Positions 41,245 to 50,183 of a DNA stretch of 64,000 bases are shown here, piece by piece. The notes beneath the pieces are model-generated. The model worked only from the letters and a program-made list of their open reading frames with translations. It was not told the origin of the DNA and did not search any database. How positions within the stretch are numbered: the first letter of the stretch is position 1; the number at the start of each line of letters is the position of its first letter. A program made the translations under genes and the position numbers. The stretch is from UBA1206 sp041672465 (GTDB lineage: Bacteria; Bacillota; Clostridia; Oscillospirales; CAG-382): the NCBI GenBank assembly GCA_041672465.1, contig JBAYZO010000007.1, positions 1-64,000 on the forward strand, given 5' to 3'.

Positions 41245-42774
41245 ATTTAAGAACGCGTCTATCGCGTTTTCAATAGCTGTCTCATATATGCTTTGCTTTT
41301 GTTCATAAACAGTGGAAATTTTGTTTTCCGGTCTTTGACCCAAAAGCGAAGTATAGAACTGAATCATAACGTCGTTGCCCACGCCGAAGTTGTAGACCGT
41401 TGACATATCATAAGTTCTGTTTCTGAAAATAAGGTCAAGCATTCTTTCGGATTCCTCATCTTTAAGCTTTTGACCCTTAAGAACCATTTCATAGTACGCG
41501 GGGGTGATAATCTTTTGCCCGTGATACGCCATCGCCTCAAGGAAGAACAAAGTGGCGTCAAGGTTCTGGTCGTTTGTAATGGGCACGCCGACCACTTTAA
41601 GCCAGTAAACAGTACCCGAGGCGGTATAGTCGTCCTGATTGACATCGAACTTTGGCATTGGTATTATACCGTAATCGACTTCCGCCTCAAGAAGCGTCGA
41701 GCCGGTGGCGGAGCTTATAGCCTGAGGCATAAACAAAGCGTTGCCGTTAGCAAAGATTTGTGTAGCCTTTCCATAAACACCAGAAGTATAATGGCCGAAA
41801 AAGTCGGCAACACCGACATGGTCTCCGTCGGTCATAATGTTAAAAACTTTGTTCCAAGCGTTTACGTTCGCGTTTTCCATAATTCTTATAACCGGAAGGT
41901 CGTCATTATCCTTATGAACCATTGACTGTCCGCAGCCAAGCATAAACATAAGCCCGTCATATGTTTGAGAAACCATTCCCCATCTGTCTTCATCGGCCGG
42001 CTCAAAAGACATTTTGTCTCCATGCTTAAGTACAACTTCCTTTGCCATTTCATGGAGCTTATCAAGCGTCCATTCGCCGTCCTCAACAAGCGCATAGGGG
42101 TTTTCAAGCCCAAATTCGGTAATCATTCCCTTGTTAAAGAACATAGCCCATGTGGACTCGTCATCGGTAACGCAAATGTCACCGGTGAGGAAGAACAGCT
42201 TGTTTCCCATTGAAAGGTCGCGGATAGCGGTTTGATCCCACCAAGAGGCGTCAAAATTGAGGTATCCGTTTCCGCCGTTAACCTCGCCGTTGATCTCGTA
42301 AAGGTCTAAATACCAGCCGTTTAAGGTGGATTCGGCCATATACATCGCGCCGTCGGCGACAATATCCAGCTCAAGCCCGCCGCTTATGGATTTTTCAACT
42401 TCAGCCTTTGAGCTGCCTATGCCGGTGGAATATATCATGTTAAGATTTATGCCGTACTTGTCCTGCATAAGGCGGGTGCGCTCGATAACTGCCGTGACAA
42501 CGACGTCCTCTTCGGCTTCATCCCACCAAAATTCGTGTTCGCAATAATAATTGGGATTCGGCACAAGCATTATTAGTTCGGTGTTCCAATTTTTGTCCGG
42601 TAAAAGAAGCTGCTCGGAAGGTTCGGAAGTCTCCTCGGACCCATTGGAAGTGACGGGGCCGCCGTTTGAAGATTCTTCGCTCGCCTTGCTTTCACCCTCA
42701 TTACCTCCGCCGCAGGCCGCAAGTGTTAAAATCACCATAAACGCGACCAGCATTAAAGCGATGAGCTTTTTCAT
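41239..42774 (-). CDS. Extracellular solute-binding lipoprotein
   Basis: The 511-residue protein starts MKKLIALMLVAFMVILTLAAC with a lipobox and a Ser/Glu linker (ESKASEESSNG). The mature part has the blocks NFDASWWDQTAIRDLSMGNKLFFLTGDI, DGEWTLDKLHEMAKEV and SERMLDLIFRNRTYDM shared with the paralogues at 29727 and 32740. I chose the ATG at 42772-42774 because the frame upstream of it to 42837 is not signal-like. It has a consensus promoter of its own. There is no permease gene around it; the DUF4855 lipoprotein is the next gene downstream, which suggests a carbohydrate ligand. Confidence 0.88.
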   Translation of the reverse strand: MKKLIALMLVAFMVILTLAACGGGNEGESKASEESSNGGPVTSNGSEETSEPSEQLLLPDKNWNTELIMLVPNPNYYCEHEFWWDEAEEDVVVTAVIERTRLMQDKYGINLNMIYSTGIGSSKAEVEKSISGGLELDIVADGAMYMAESTLNGWYLDLYEINGEVNGGNGYLNFDASWWDQTAIRDLSMGNKLFFLTGDICVTDDESTWAMFFNKGMITEFGLENPYALVEDGEWTLDKLHEMAKEVVLKHGDKMSFEPADEDRWGMVSQTYDGLMFMLGCGQSMVHKDNDDLPVIRIMENANVNAWNKVFNIMTDGDHVGVADFFGHYTSGVYGKATQIFANGNALFMPQAISSATGSTLLEAEVDYGIIPMPKFDVNQDDYTASGTVYWLKVVGVPITNDQNLDATLFFLEAMAYHGQKIITPAYYEMVLKGQKLKDEESERMLDLIFRNRTYDMSTVYNFGVGNDVMIQFYTSLLGQRPENKISTVYEQKQSIYETAIENAIDAFLNN

Positions 42775-42808
42775 ATAACCAAAATACCCCCTTGTTAATT
42801 TTCTATTT

Positions 42809-42837
42809 ATTATATAGTTTTTTTTGGTCAAAGTCAA
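42809..42837 (-). promoter_or_regulatory. Sigma-A-type promoter of the lipoprotein gene
   Basis: On the minus strand TTGACT (42832-42837), 17 bases, TATAAT (42809-42814). A second TTGACC lies in the spacer. Confidence 0.75.
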
Positions 42838-43082
42838 TGTAATTTATAAAATTTAACCTAAAACGCCGCGATTCGTAAGCCAAATGTTGTGCCTTTTTAT
42901 TTAAATAAAAATAATATAAAAAAGAATTATGGTTTGTTTTTACACATTATACAAATTATCCTATAAAAAGTCAATAAAAATATATACTTTAACGTGATTA
43001 TTTATAATGGCTAAAAATTTTTTATACTAACAAAGCCGTTTGATGCCCGGGCAAAAATCCGCTAAAAGCCGCCTTGACAAGA

Positions 43083-43104
43083 AAAGCCGCTTTAAAGCGG
43101 CTTT
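43083..43104 (-). terminator. Terminator of the cytidylate-kinase-like gene
   Basis: AAAGCCGC-TTTAAA-GCGGCTTT, followed on the minus strand by TCTTG; 14 bases after the stop. Confidence 0.65.
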
Positions 43105-43117
43105 AATATACTGTTTT

Positions 43118-43738
43118 TTATTGACGGAAACTTTCTGAATATTTTATAACGGCGGCCGCCGCGCCGCCCACCCCCACCTTTGAGGTGTTGATGACAATAT
43201 CGTAATTTTTAGCGTCGCCCCACTTTTTTTGGGTATGTATGGCGTAATAATTGGCTCTTACCTTGTCGGTTTTTCTTATGAGTTTTTTCGCTTCTGACTC
43301 GTTCAGCGAAAAAAGCTCCTCGGCGCGGGACACCCTAAAGCCAAGTTCCGCCCTTACAAACACCCTGACGACGTTTTCAAGGTCTTTGAGGACATGGTCA
43401 CCGCACCGCCCCACGATAACGCAGTCGCTCCCCCGCGCGAGCTTGGTGAGGGCGGCAAACTGAGCCGCCGCAATTTTAAGCCCCGGCGGAAGAATTAACG
43501 AGGGGTCGCCGGCGTACCAAGACGCGCCGTACTGATATCCGTAAATGCCCCACATCTTGGCGGGCTTTTCATCATAGTGCGCGATAATATCGGTCGCGCA
43601 GCCGAGCGCGGCGGCGGTTTCGTCAATTATTCGCTTGTCGTAATAGGGGATACCAAAGTACAAGGCGACAGCTTTGCCAATGTCGGCCCCGCCGGAACAA
43701 AACTCGCGTCCGATGGTGATAATAAGATTTTTGCTCAC
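43118..43738 (-). CDS. Cytidylate kinase-like family protein
   Basis: The 206-residue protein has a P-loop-type start ITIGREFCSGGADIGKAVA, the family sequence IPYYDKRIIDETAAALG, and CVIVGRCGDHVLKDLEN followed by RVFVRAELGFRVSRAEEL. It matches the cytidylate_kin2 group (nucleoside-monophosphate-kinase fold of unsettled substrate) and not the housekeeping Cmk. Many clostridia carry several copies. It stands alone with its own terminator. Substrate identity cannot be read from the sequence. Confidence 0.85.
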   Translation of the reverse strand: MSKNLIITIGREFCSGGADIGKAVALYFGIPYYDKRIIDETAAALGCATDIIAHYDEKPAKMWGIYGYQYGASWYAGDPSLILPPGLKIAAAQFAALTKLARGSDCVIVGRCGDHVLKDLENVVRVFVRAELGFRVSRAEELFSLNESEAKKLIRKTDKVRANYYAIHTQKKWGDAKNYDIVINTSKVGVGGAAAAVIKYSESFRQ

Positions 43739-44014
43739 TTTGTTTTCCTCCTTGCAAATAAATTTTTAACAAAGCTTATACGCCCATATTTGCGCTTATT
43801 TTTTGCCGTAGGCGGGTTTTTCGCCGCAAAGTAATATTACAATGGTATTATAGCACATAATAAAGAAAAATAAAAGCCTTTTTTTGGCGTTTTATATAAA
43901 TATATTCGTTAAACACACCCTTTACATATGTCAAACGAACCAAAAAAGCCACTTTATACGTTTTGGCATAAAATGAAAATGATAAGAATTTATTGGGGGG
44001 AAAACATATAAAGC

Positions 44015-45145
44015 ATGCGTGAAATGAATAACGACCAAACCATGTATAACGCTCGGGAAGTTCAAAGCGACAGAGAAACCATCTCAAATAAAAATAAAAA
44101 AGAAAATATGGTCAGCGAAATTTTCGCCGGTATTAATTCTTCCGACGGCTATAAACCGCTGATTGAGGGGTATGTCAAAAACTGCGATTGCGTTTATATT
44201 TTAAAAGGCTCGCCCGGCTGCGGGAAGTCCACGCTGTTAAAGCGCCTTTTCGCCAAAGCGGTGGTTAAAAACGAACGCGTCACCGCCGTCAAATGCTCGT
44301 CTGACCCGCAGTCTTTTGACGCGGTTGTGTTTGGAGACCGCGGAATCGCCGTCGCCGACGGCACAAAACCGCATGTCCTTGAACCCTCGCTGCCGGGCGT
44401 GCGGGAAGCGCTAATTAATCTTTCGGAAAACCTTGACGCCGAAGTGCTTTTAACAAATAAAGAAACCCTTGAACGGCTGAACTCAAAGAAAAGCCTGTCA
44501 TATGACTGCGCCTACTCGTTTTTAACCGCCGGGGCAAAAGTGGCGGAAACGGAGGATCTTATACTCTCTGACGGCGTTGACGACGGCAAGCTTAGGGTTT
44601 TTTGCGAAAGGTTTATTAAAAACCGTCTGAAATCTCAGCCGGACTTCCGATTTTCCCTCCTCCCCGCTTTTTGCTTTTGCGGGCAGGGGTTTGTCTTTCT
44701 GCCTATCGGCTCAAAGCCCGTCACTTACGGAGTAAAAGATTTTTGCGGGCTTTCGGAACTTCTTTTGTCTCAGCTTTGTTTTCAGGCGCTTGAACGCGGA
44801 ATAAACACCGCCATTGTTCCCTCTCCCGTGAATATAAATAAAATTTCCGGGCTGTTTTTTATCCGCGACAACATACTTGTACTCTCCGAGCGGTATATGG
44901 AATCCGCAAGCGAAAAGAAGATAAACCCGCTCCGCTTTGTCTACCCGGAATTCCTTAAACAAAACCGCTCTAAACTTAAGTTTCTTAACAAAATTTACGA
45001 AGAACTGCTGGGTCAGGCGCGGGAATTCTTCTCCGACGCGCGGTCCTGCCACAAGGGTCTTGAAAATATATATACTTTCGCCAATGATTTTGCGAAAGCC
45101 GACGAGGCCGCCGATTTTTTAAGGCGGGAGATTTTCGGCGAATAA
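44015..45145 (+). CDS. P-loop ATPase of the PRK06851 type
   Basis: The 376-residue protein has a Walker A loop YILKGSPGCGKSTLLKRLF (about residues 67-85) and the conserved continuation KCSSDPQSFDAVVFGDRGIAVADGTKPHVLEPSLPG. The first 31 residues are polar and probably extra. The second half has a weaker repeat of the same kind. Proteins of this family are found in spore-forming Firmicutes and have no assigned reaction. GGGGGG lies about 15 bases before the chosen ATG. It stands alone. A nucleotide-dependent role is likely but unproven. Confidence 0.75.
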   Translation: MREMNNDQTMYNAREVQSDRETISNKNKKENMVSEIFAGINSSDGYKPLIEGYVKNCDCVYILKGSPGCGKSTLLKRLFAKAVVKNERVTAVKCSSDPQSFDAVVFGDRGIAVADGTKPHVLEPSLPGVREALINLSENLDAEVLLTNKETLERLNSKKSLSYDCAYSFLTAGAKVAETEDLILSDGVDDGKLRVFCERFIKNRLKSQPDFRFSLLPAFCFCGQGFVFLPIGSKPVTYGVKDFCGLSELLLSQLCFQALERGINTAIVPSPVNINKISGLFFIRDNILVLSERYMESASEKKINPLRFVYPEFLKQNRSKLKFLNKIYEELLGQAREFFSDARSCHKGLENIYTFANDFAKADEAADFLRREIFGE

Positions 45146-45230
45146 TCCCCCTGCCGTTTGCCCTAATTTTGCATAACGACATGCTTTTTATAATATAATT
45201 GTAGTGATGTAAAAATAAAGGGAGGCGAAC

Positions 45231-45641
45231 ATGAAAAACTCCGCTAACATTAAAAAGTTTTTGTATTCTGTTTTAATAACAATTTCGTCGCTCGCGGCGC
45301 TGACGGTAACGCTCGCGTTTCTGCTTTATAAGAGCGACATGGGCAACGACCTTGTGGGGCTGTCGGCGGCGGGCGCCGCCTTTGTCTCTACGCTCGCGGG
45401 GAGTTACTACTACGGAAAATCAACGGGGAACCCTTACTCGTCGCTGATAAGCGCGGCTTTTGTCTTGGCGATTTTGACTTTTATAAGCTTGGGGACTTCA
45501 AAAAGCGAGTATTCGCTCCCTTTCACCGTACCCGTTTGCTGCGCCGCGGGAGGGGTCGCGCCTTTTTTCGCCTTTTCAAAATCCCCGAAAAATTCCGCCA
45601 AGAAGATTAAAAGGTTAAAAAAACTCCGCAGGGCGAGATAG
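45231..45641 (+). CDS. Small membrane protein, TIGR04086-like
   Basis: The 136-residue protein has four hydrophobic segments (about residues 10-32, 41-61, 66-86 and 95-114) and a very basic C-terminus (KKIKRLKKLRRAR) that should stay in the cytoplasm. Length and layout fit the TIGR04086/YrzE family of small Firmicutes membrane proteins, whose function is unknown. A GGGAGG site precedes the ATG. It follows the P-loop ATPase gene by 85 bases, with a TTGCAT and AT-rich stretch between, so it may have its own promoter. Confidence 0.7.
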   Translation: MKNSANIKKFLYSVLITISSLAALTVTLAFLLYKSDMGNDLVGLSAAGAAFVSTLAGSYYYGKSTGNPYSSLISAAFVLAILTFISLGTSKSEYSLPFTVPVCCAAGGVAPFFAFSKSPKNSAKKIKRLKKLRRAR

Positions 45642-45664
45642 AAAAAAATTTTTTCAAAAATAAA

Positions 45665-45707
45665 CAGCGCATATTCTAAAACAAAGGTTTGTTTAGGATA
45701 TGCGCTG
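45665..45707. terminator. Long bidirectional terminator
   Basis: CAGCGCATATTCTAAA and TTTAGGATATGCGCTG pair over about 16 positions with one mismatch, between two convergent genes; T runs flank both sides. Confidence 0.8.
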
Positions 45708-45759
45708 CGTTTTGAATGTAATTGTCCTTTAGGCTTTGGTTTCGCTGAAAACGGCTACG

Positions 45760-46377
45760 TTAACCGTTTTTCGCGAGTTGATTTTTAGCTTTTTCAAGCA
45801 CCACCGCCACCGGGGGCGCGATAATAACCGTCGAGGCGAACTCAAACACAAAATTGATGCCGGTGAGGAAGATAAATAAAATATACATAGCTCCCGCGCC
45901 CTCGCTCAACATAAAGCCGCGCATGTTCTCGTTAAACATAAGGGCGTAACACAAGAGGAAAATACCCGTGTTTATTATCGGAGCCGCCACCGAGGCGATA
46001 AGAGCTCTGAGATATCTGCTTTTGACGGCTTTTGCCGACGCCTGATAAATGACGGCCGCTAAAAAGCCAACGAGAAGCCCTCTCCCCACGCAGGCGACAA
46101 AGGTGTAAAACCAGTTTATCGACAGCAGCATGGCGCCAAACACCTGAGTGCCCGTAATACATTGAATAAAAACTGTAATCCCAAACGCCCCGCCGGCAAT
46201 CGTGCCGGCCATCTTCCCATACAGCGCGGCGGCAAGAAGTATGGGAATAAGAACAAAGTTCAGGTTAATTTCCCCCACGGTGATTAGCCCCAGCGTCACC
46301 TGCAATACAACCACAATCGCCGCGAAAAATGCCGTGACGACGAGCTTGTATAATTTATCATTATTTCTTTCAGCCAT
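45760..46377 (-). CDS. ECF transporter S component
   Basis: The 205-residue integral membrane protein has six predicted helices. The first helix (KLVVTAFFAAIVVVLQVTLG) and the loop VGEINLNFVLIPILLAAALYGK followed by GGAFGITVFIQ are characteristic of ECF S components such as the folate/pantothenate/biotin-type families. The bound vitamin cannot be named; no riboswitch was seen upstream. Like the S component at 1463, it lacks adjacent ATPase or T-component genes and would use a shared module. There is no DUF1893 tail on this one. Confidence 0.85.
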   Translation of the reverse strand: MAERNNDKLYKLVVTAFFAAIVVVLQVTLGLITVGEINLNFVLIPILLAAALYGKMAGTIAGGAFGITVFIQCITGTQVFGAMLLSINWFYTFVACVGRGLLVGFLAAVIYQASAKAVKSRYLRALIASVAAPIINTGIFLLCYALMFNENMRGFMLSEGAGAMYILFIFLTGINFVFEFASTVIIAPPVAVVLEKAKNQLAKNG

Positions 46378-46449
46378 GAATATTCTCCCCTTTCTATATA
46401 AGTAGTATTAATTTAACATTATATAGCTCAAAGGGAATAAAATCAAGTA

Positions 46450-46728
46450 TTAATTTGATATAATTTCGTTGCCGGCGACCATATTTTTGTGAAAATTTAC
46501 TATTTGCGCGGCGATTTTATCTCTGAACGCGGAATTTATAGGATGCGCGATGTCCTTGTATAACCCCGTTGAAAGCTTTCTGTTAGGCATCACAACCATA
46601 TAATCGGTTTCCCTTTTCACAAGCTTTACGTCGTGGAGCGCAAGCTCGTTATCGAACGTTATCGAGTATATCGCCTCGAGAGCGCCCTCGGGAAAATACT
46701 TCCTCAATTTGATGTCGGTGATTTCCAT
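46450..46728 (-). CDS. spoVG: Septation regulator SpoVG
   Basis: The 92-residue protein starts MEITDIKLRKYFPEGALEAI and has the SpoVG core ALHDVKLVKRE, YMVVMPNRKLSTGLYKDIAHPIN and a basic end. SpoVG binds DNA and RNA and affects septum placement, sporulation and virulence genes. It is full length. It sits alone, 72 bases downstream of the ECF gene start region, and divergent from murC. In Bacillus it neighbours purR/glmU, which is not the case here. Confidence 0.95.
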   Translation of the reverse strand: MEITDIKLRKYFPEGALEAIYSITFDNELALHDVKLVKRETDYMVVMPNRKLSTGLYKDIAHPINSAFRDKIAAQIVNFHKNMVAGNEIISN

Positions 46729-46881
46729 TTTGTTTCTCCTTTTTGCATAAAAATTAACTTTGCCTTATTTTGCCGTCCGCCGCCGGCAAGCTTGCGGAAA
46801 GATATGATTGTTAACGGAGCGGCGGTTTTTTTCGTATATCCTTATTATGGAAAACCAATGTTAAAACTATTCAACAGCCGA

Positions 46882-46909
46882 TTGCTTTTTACAAAAAACA
46901 TGCTATAAT
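46882..46909 (+). promoter_or_regulatory. Sigma-A-type promoter of murC
   Basis: TTGCTT (46882-46887), 16 bases ending in TGC, TATAAT (46904-46909): an extended -10 promoter. Confidence 0.7.
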
Positions 46910-46962
46910 AACACTAAAGGCCGGTTTTTCCGGTCATAAAATTTATGGTGAAAGAAAATTAC

Positions 46963-48300
46963 ATGAAAAAGCTATTCAATTATAAAAAGGTTTATTTTGT
47001 GGGGATAGGCGGAATCAGCATGTCTTCGCTTGCGCTTATTCTTAAATCATGGGGAAAAGAAGTTTTGGGGTATGACAAAAACTTTTCCAAAGAGACCAAA
47101 AACCTTGAGGAAAACGAGGTTGAAGTGTCTTATTCCACCTCAGACCCCAACCTTGACGGCGTCGACCTTTTGGTTTATACCGCCGCGGTGAACCTGACCC
47201 ACCCGATAATTGCCGAAGCGGCTTCCCGCTCTGTTGAGATTATAAGCCGGGCGGAGCTGCTGGGCGAGATAGCCAAAGGTTACCCCGTGTCGATCGGGGT
47301 AGCCGGCACTCACGGAAAATCCACCACCAGCGGGATGATAGCAAAAATATACGACTTCATACCCGGCAAAAACCCCACTTTCGCTGTGGGCGCGCATCTT
47401 CCCTTCGCGTCCGGCTGTCACAAAATTGGTGACGGGGACACGTTTATTTTTGAGGCCGACGAGTACAAGGACTCGTTTTTAAAGTTTTACCCCACCACCG
47501 CCGTGGTGCTAAACGTCTTCCGCGACCACCCTGACTATTTCGCTTCGCTGGAACAGCTAATAGAGTCTTTTTCAAAATACATATCGCATTCCAAAAAAGC
47601 GATCATAAACCTTGATTCGCCAGGGGCGGTGGAATCGGCTAAAAGCTTTGGCGGCGAGGTGTTTTACTTTTCAACACAAAACAAAGCGGATTTTTACGCC
47701 GCCGATATAACCTGCGCCGGCGGGTATGAAACCTTTGACTTGTTTTACCCGGGCGGAGACTTGAAGATCACCCTTTCCGTGCCCGGTCACCACAATGTGC
47801 AGAACGCCGTCGCCGCTTTTGCCGCCTGCTTTGTGAACGGACTTGAGCCAAGCGATATTTCGTCGGGCTTAATGAGCTTTACCGGAGTTTCGCGGCGTTT
47901 TGAAACAATCGGGAACATAAACGGCGCCGTGGTCATAAGCGACTACGCGCACCACCCGGACGAAGTCACCGCCTGCCTCACAACGGCGAAAAAAATCGCC
48001 CCGGGGCGGGTAATAACCGTTTTTCAGCCCCATACCTTTACAAGGCTTAAGGCGTTGTTCGGGGATTTTGTGACTTCCTTTTCCCTCTCCGACCTCCTTG
48101 CCGTCACCGAGGTTTTCTCCGCCCGAGAGGGTTACTCATGCGGGGTTGACGGGAAGACGCTCGCCGAAAAAGCGGGGGGTGTCTACTGCGGGGATTTTAA
48201 CTCCGCCGCGGAATTTATAAAGTCAAACGCCCGCCCCGGCGACTTTGTGGTGCTTATGGGCGCGGGGGATATCTATAAGGTTTTTGACCTGCTCGCCTGA
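46963..48300 (+). CDS. murC: UDP-N-acetylmuramate--L-alanine ligase
   Basis: The 445-residue ligase has the Mur N-terminal nucleotide site VYFVGIGGISMSSLAL, the ATP loop GVAGTHGKSTTSGM, the central TAVVLNVFRDHPDYF block and the C-terminal YAHHPDEVTACL. It adds L-alanine to UDP-MurNAc in the cytosolic part of peptidoglycan synthesis. The start at 46963 is chosen because the usual MurC N-terminus is short; an in-frame ATG at 46945 would add six residues. No other mur genes are adjacent, which is unusual for the dcw cluster but common in Clostridia. Confidence 0.94.
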   Translation: MKKLFNYKKVYFVGIGGISMSSLALILKSWGKEVLGYDKNFSKETKNLEENEVEVSYSTSDPNLDGVDLLVYTAAVNLTHPIIAEAASRSVEIISRAELLGEIAKGYPVSIGVAGTHGKSTTSGMIAKIYDFIPGKNPTFAVGAHLPFASGCHKIGDGDTFIFEADEYKDSFLKFYPTTAVVLNVFRDHPDYFASLEQLIESFSKYISHSKKAIINLDSPGAVESAKSFGGEVFYFSTQNKADFYAADITCAGGYETFDLFYPGGDLKITLSVPGHHNVQNAVAAFAACFVNGLEPSDISSGLMSFTGVSRRFETIGNINGAVVISDYAHHPDEVTACLTTAKKIAPGRVITVFQPHTFTRLKALFGDFVTSFSLSDLLAVTEVFSAREGYSCGVDGKTLAEKAGGVYCGDFNSAAEFIKSNARPGDFVVLMGAGDIYKVFDLLA

Positions 48301-48356
48301 CAAAAACGGCGTTTTTGCTTTATTTTGACCCGCGGTATATAAAAATTAAAAAAAAC

Positions 48357-48385
48357 TTGACAAACCGCGTACTTTATTATATACT
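48357..48385 (+). promoter_or_regulatory. Sigma-A-type promoter of rpmB
   Basis: TTGACA (48357-48362), 17 bases, TATACT (48380-48385), 76 bases before the start: a strong promoter, as expected for a ribosomal protein. Confidence 0.85.
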
Positions 48386-48461
48386 GGGACGCTAAGAAAA
48401 ATTTTTACTTTTTCTTTACGGTTTTACTTTAATTATTTTCAAAATCCTGGAGGTGTTAGAT

Positions 48462-48650
48462 ATGGCAAAGTGCATGTACTGCGGCAAGGGCGTCTCTTTT
48501 GGTCACAATGTTTCCCACTCCAACAGAAAGACCAACAGAACTTGGAAACCCAATATCCGCAAGGTCCGCGCCACTGTCGACGGTTCAAACAAGACTGTTT
48601 CCGTCTGCGCCCGCTGCCTTAAGAGCGGCAGGGTCACAAGGGCGGTCTAA
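48462..48650 (+). CDS. rpmB: 50S ribosomal protein L28
   Basis: The 62-residue basic protein has the L28 core GKGVSFGHNVSHSNRKTNRTW and a zinc-binding type end: CMYCGKG at the start and CARCLKSGR at the end, so it is the C-plus form. The start is the ATG at 48462 behind GGAGGTG; three extra upstream codons are probably not used. It is a single-gene unit with a strong promoter and a strong terminator. Confidence 0.95.
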   Translation: MAKCMYCGKGVSFGHNVSHSNRKTNRTWKPNIRKVRATVDGSNKTVSVCARCLKSGRVTRAV

Positions 48651-48788
48651 CTTTCCACGCGCCGGGAAAACTTCGCTTCGCTGGGTTGTCACGAGTTTTT
48701 TCGGATTGATCTCCGCCGTTTTAACCTTTGGGACTTAAAACAACCGGAAAATTACTCACATAGCATATATCGCTTATAGTTACAGAAA

Positions 48789-48825
48789 AATAAACGGGTA
48801 AAAATAACCCGTTTATTTTTATTCT
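48789..48825 (+). terminator. Intrinsic terminator downstream of rpmB
   Basis: AATAAACGGG (48789-48798) pairs with CCCGTTTATT (48808-48817), followed by TTTATT. Confidence 0.8.
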
Positions 48826-48869
48826 TAGTTTGCCGTTATGTCTTTGGTTTCGCCGCGCTTCGCCAAGCT

Positions 48870-49412
48870 CTAAAACCTAAGCAGTCTTCTCAGGTAAATA
48901 AGCGGGAAACCGCAAAGCGGGCAAAGCTCACTTCGCATGTCTCTCCGCCTGAATCTCCGCGCATAGCCGCAGTTCTGGCATTTAAACACCGCCATATCCC
49001 CGGAATCGTTTTCTTCGGGCGCGGCGTCAAAATCCCGTATCAATCGGTTAAAAGCTTCCTCGTGTTCTTTTTCAACATCCGCCGCCATAAGGAATTTGCC
49101 CGAAAGCTCGTCAAAGCCCTCGTCCTCCGCGTCGGAAGCGGCTTTTCTGTACAGCGCCTGAGACTGTGATTCCGCTTTTGCCGCGCTCTCAAGATTTTGC
49201 TTAGTGTCGCCCATCCCGCCAAGCTCGCCCAGCCACACCCCGGCGTGGCCGAGCTCGTCGCCGGCGACTTCGGCAAACGCCGACGAAATGTCCTCTCTTC
49301 CCTGAGAGAGCGCCTCCCGCGAGTATAACAGATATTTGGTTACACCCTCCGCTTCGCCGCGGAAAGCGTCCTCAAGGTTGCCTTGGGTAAGGGTATTATT
49401 ATATTTATCCAA
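48870..49412 (-). CDS. Rubrerythrin-type protein
   Basis: The 180-residue protein has a ferritin-like di-iron domain (about 1-135) with two ExxH motifs, DELGHAGVW and VEKEHEEAF, and a C-terminal rubredoxin-like zinc/iron ribbon CQNCGYARRF then CPLCGFPL. Rubrerythrins reduce hydrogen peroxide in anaerobes using NADH-linked electron donors. The start is TTG at 49410-49412 with GGAGTG upstream. The rubredoxin loops are shorter than in classical rubrerythrin. It lies downstream of the acetyltransferase gene, separated by a terminator. Confidence 0.87.
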   Translation of the reverse strand: MDKYNNTLTQGNLEDAFRGEAEGVTKYLLYSREALSQGREDISSAFAEVAGDELGHAGVWLGELGGMGDTKQNLESAAKAESQSQALYRKAASDAEDEGFDELSGKFLMAADVEKEHEEAFNRLIRDFDAAPEENDSGDMAVFKCQNCGYARRFRRRDMRSELCPLCGFPLIYLRRLLRF

Positions 49413-49433
49413 ACTTTATCACTCCGTACTTCC

Positions 49434-49465
49434 CAAAAAGCCGCTATGCTTTGCATTAGCGGCTT
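49434..49465 (-). terminator. Terminator of the acetyltransferase gene
   Basis: AAGCCGCTA (49438-49446) and TAGCGGCTT (49457-49465) form a stem, followed on the minus strand by TTTTTGGG. Confidence 0.75.
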
Positions 49466-49519
49466 ACAAGGTTAATGGTTTAATACCATTATATGCGGAA
49501 GACAAAAAATGGCGAAAAA

Positions 49520-50098
49520 TTAGTTTGCGGCGAAAAAGTCGTCGTAAAGCATCGAATAAACAATTATTGTCCGGTATGAACCCTTGACATAGATATGGTC
49601 GCGGAAGACCCCCTCTTTTCGGAACCCCAGCCGCTCCACCAGCCTTACCGACGCGTCGTTGCCCTCCATAATCCGCGCCTGAATCCGGTGGAGCCCAAGA
49701 TAGGCGAAACCCACTTTTAGTATGACTTTTACCGCCTCGGTCATTATTCCCTTGCCGTGATAGTCCGGGTTCAGCACATAGCCTATCTCCCCCCAATTAT
49801 TGTTGGTGTCAAGGTTGGCGAAACCTATAGTGCCGATAAAAGCCCCGTTTTCTTTGTATGTGATCCCCCAATCCGCGTAGTTGCCGCGCTTGTATTCGCG
49901 CTGGAGGTATTCAATATACCCCTTTGTCTCGGCAAGGTTTAGGTGCGGCGACCACAGCAGATATTTTGTGACTTCGCCCAGCGAGGCGTAGGAGTACATA
50001 TCCCCGGCGTTTTCGGGGACTATTTTTTTAAGTATAAGCCTTTCGGTTGTCAGTTCGGGGAGAGCCGAAAACACTTTTCTGTACTTGGTGTTATCCAT
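49520..50098 (-). CDS. GNAT acetyltransferase, RimJ/RimL type
   Basis: The 192-residue protein has the Acetyltransf_3 pattern: ELTTERLILKKI near the start, GTIGFANLDTNNNWGEIGYVLNPDYHGKGIMTEAV with the acetyl-CoA loop HGKGIMTEA, and IQARIMEGNDASVRLVERLGF. This group acetylates ribosomal-protein N-termini, antibiotics or other amines; the substrate here is unknown. It lies downstream of hflC by 85 bases and is closed by a terminator. Confidence 0.9.
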   Translation of the reverse strand: MDNTKYRKVFSALPELTTERLILKKIVPENAGDMYSYASLGEVTKYLLWSPHLNLAETKGYIEYLQREYKRGNYADWGITYKENGAFIGTIGFANLDTNNNWGEIGYVLNPDYHGKGIMTEAVKVILKVGFAYLGLHRIQARIMEGNDASVRLVERLGFRKEGVFRDHIYVKGSYRTIIVYSMLYDDFFAAN

Positions 50099-50183
50099 AG
50101 CGAAAACCTTTTATGGCTTTAAAACTTTCATAGAGTTTAGTTTTTTAATTAAATAATTATTATGTATTATGTATTATACTTGC

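Larger units (their letters stand above)
42775..43117. other. 343-base AT-rich intergenic region
   Basis: It carries the promoter of the lipoprotein gene at 42809-42837 and the terminator of the kinase-like gene at 43083-43104. Between them the sequence is very AT-rich with no gene or strong structure visible. Confidence 0.6.
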
